Shown here piece after piece: positions 62,235 to 64,000 of a stretch of 64,000 nucleotides of DNA. Within the stretch, counting starts at the first letter, position 1. Every line of letters begins with the position of its first letter. The stretch lies in the NCBI GenBank assembly GCA_030141605.1, contig JAQGDQ010000789.1, positions 31,481 to 95,480 of the forward strand, written 5' to 3'. This DNA is from Tubiluchus corallicola (Eukaryota > Priapulida > Priapulimorpha > Priapulimorphida > Tubiluchidae). Position numbers and translations under genes: made by a program. The notes below the pieces were generated by a model. That model saw only the letters and a program-made list of their open reading frames with translations. It searched no databases and was not told where the DNA came from.

Positions 62235-63461
62235 TAGGCAGCAAGAAAGAAAGTATTATTGCCTGACAGAATATTTAAATAATAAATATCATATTGACAT
62301 TTACTACGACAGGTAAACGAGCTCCATAATTTGGTTGCACTACAGCTGATGAAATGTTTTCCATTATTGATTTGGTTCCACAATGACTATTGACTAAGCT
62401 GGTAATTATAATATCCTGTATCGTATAATTTAACATTTTCAATGAACAATCGACAATTCATCAAATTAATGTAAAGACGACAGGTGACTTATGCACGTTA
62501 CTGATGTTTCTGTAACCTCGTACCTATAAGTCCTATATAGTAACCAAGTTAAAAAACCTCAAGTGCAACTTGAACGCAGAACCGCTGTAGTTTGGAGTGT
62601 TTCGACTTTAACCTAATGTTACTAAGCCCCATATACCGACGAATTTTTAGACTTCGTAAAAAGGTATCTCAAACCATTAGTAGAAAATCGGCTAGTATTA
62701 ATCTTTCAATTGTTACGCATGCCTTCTTAAGTAAAGTTAATCAAGAATGCCATACTCACCTGTTAATTTTCTATTAGATCGATCAAACTGCACCTTCCCT
62801 GTTTGCGATTAATGCTTTTTATGGGTGAGCTGCGACGCAGTTAAACCATTTTCAATGCACCTTTCCGTAATTATTTTTAATATTTTAGTGTTTAACGGGG
62901 AAACAGAAAGCCCACAACCTACTGCTCTGCACTTCGATGTTAAATTCTGGTTGTTTCCAATATTACTATTTGAAATCCCCTTCGGAACGTCGTCAAAACG
63001 ATTAACTCGTTTTAGTACCCGGAATTTGACTTTAGTTAAAAGTACAACGCACTTGACACTTCAAGTTACAATAAACATCATGCATCGAAGAATATATTTT
63101 AGGCGGAGTGACACTGTTATTTCCTCTTCCTGTTCTAATTTCACATTGAGTAATTCCGCACGATAAAACCACCGATACCACACCAACTCGCAATTCCTCT
63201 ATAGTCTCTCAGAACCACGACGAAATTCCCTCCCCTTAGAGGTTTCTTGTAAGAGGATACGCGATTCATAGAACAGTATTGTAAACGAATCTGCTTGCCT
63301 GGTCTAGCAAGGTGGTACCAAAGTTTCAGAGAGTTTATACGCATATCGTTACATTTTGAACAGCTGAGAAGCTTGAAGCCACATGCGAATTGTTATGGCC
63401 TTAAAGAACTTCTTCCTTCTCTTCCTTTTGTGTACAATGTATTGCATGTACTTGAAGACAT
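62235..63461. other. Spacer between inverted repeats, no gene recognised
   Basis: About 1.2 kb. The 113-codon frame at 62825-63166 and the minus frame at 63141-63344 have no recognised domains and overlap each other on opposite strands. Confidence 0.4.
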
Positions 63462-63683
63462 TAATTTTTGGTAAATTTTATTTTATATAATTTCCTATTA
63501 CATGTATATTGTTTTATATATGATATTTTTGTTGTTATATGGTCCGTTGTTAGTTGTTACAGTTGTTTCAAAAATCAGGCCAGGGCAACTTTGAAAAGTT
63601 TTAAATCAAATTTCTTCAGCGCACTTGCGAAATTTTCTCAGTACGCCTATACATGATGACCACAGGAATAACACCGGTTATAC
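63462..63683 (-). repeat. Inverted repeat X, right copy
   Basis: Reverse complement of 60996-61215. It adjoins the right copy of repeat Y, sharing the 5 bases TATAC (GTATA on the other strand), whereas on the left the two repeats are about 700 bp apart and in the opposite relative order. Confidence 0.8.
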
Positions 63684-64000
63684 AAACTAGGTCCAACTCA
63701 TTTTACCTGTGTGACACAGCTGTGTTTTTGGAAGTACAATACTGGGTGTTTTGAACTCGCTGAGCGAGATCTTCCGGAGCCACCCTTCCTTTCTGAATCT
63801 TTTAACCATCTTCTCCCCCTCCCCCATCTGCATTGTTCTTATGCAGAACACTGTTTACAAACCGGTTTTGTGCTTAATTATTGGCCTTATTTTTGGCTTC
63901 TAATGTCAGGATTTCTGAGCGAAACAATGCTTTAATAGCAAAATTCACGGTTTCTGATTAAACTGAAGTTTTTTGGAGCGGACAGAACGTTTGCTCTCAA
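63679..64000 (-). repeat. Inverted repeat Y, right copy (runs to the window edge)
   Basis: Reverse complement of 61910-62234. The homology reaches the last bases of the window, so the repeat may continue beyond it. Confidence 0.85.

Noticed and set aside
62825-63166. 113-codon + strand frame
   Set aside because: No recognised domain; it lies between inverted repeats and overlaps an opposite frame.

Overview
This is AT-rich, intron-rich metazoan nuclear DNA. Coding signal sits in short exons bounded by GT/AG sites, introns run from about 80 bp to about 3 kb, and the spaces between are filled with tandem repeats, decayed non-LTR retrotransposon ends, tRNA-derived SINEs and small inverted-repeat DNA elements. 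The proteins are those of a bilaterian-grade or other invertebrate animal. I cannot fix the clade from the sequence alone.

Three multi-exon genes can be assembled end to end with consistent reading phase. (1) On the + strand, 3572-10793 (12 coding exons, 518 aa), lies a class I histone deacetylase of the HDAC1/2 type. (2) On the - strand, 34882-47672 (15 exons, 628 aa; 'transporter B'), lies a sodium/chloride-dependent monoamine transporter of the SLC6A2/SLC6A3 (noradrenaline/dopamine) type with the diagnostic TM1 aspartate. (3) On the - strand, 13283-31438 (15 exons, 616 aa; 'transporter A'), lies a tandem paralogue of B with the same exon structure and intron phases. HDAC and transporter A converge tail to tail; B lies head-to-tail upstream of A.

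The most interesting signal is in transporter A. Its reading frame and splice sites are intact, but the TM1 aspartate that binds the amine in monoamine carriers is glycine, the TM8 aspartate of the Na2 site is also glycine, and the near-invariant NGGGAF turn after TM1 is HGGAVF. This looks like a duplicated catecholamine transporter that has changed substrate and ion coupling, possibly toward an amino-acid-like carrier, or that has become a non-transporting paralogue.

From 48 kb to the end I see no convincing protein gene. This part holds microsatellites, a SINE, a complete about 1-kb pogo-like DNA transposon (perfect inverted ends, TA target duplication, transposase remnant lacking its catalytic domain), and at 61.0-64.0 kb two pairs of inverted repeats in an unusual permuted order. 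Smaller mobile elements (fold-back elements, MITE-like elements, minisatellites) sit inside the transporter introns.
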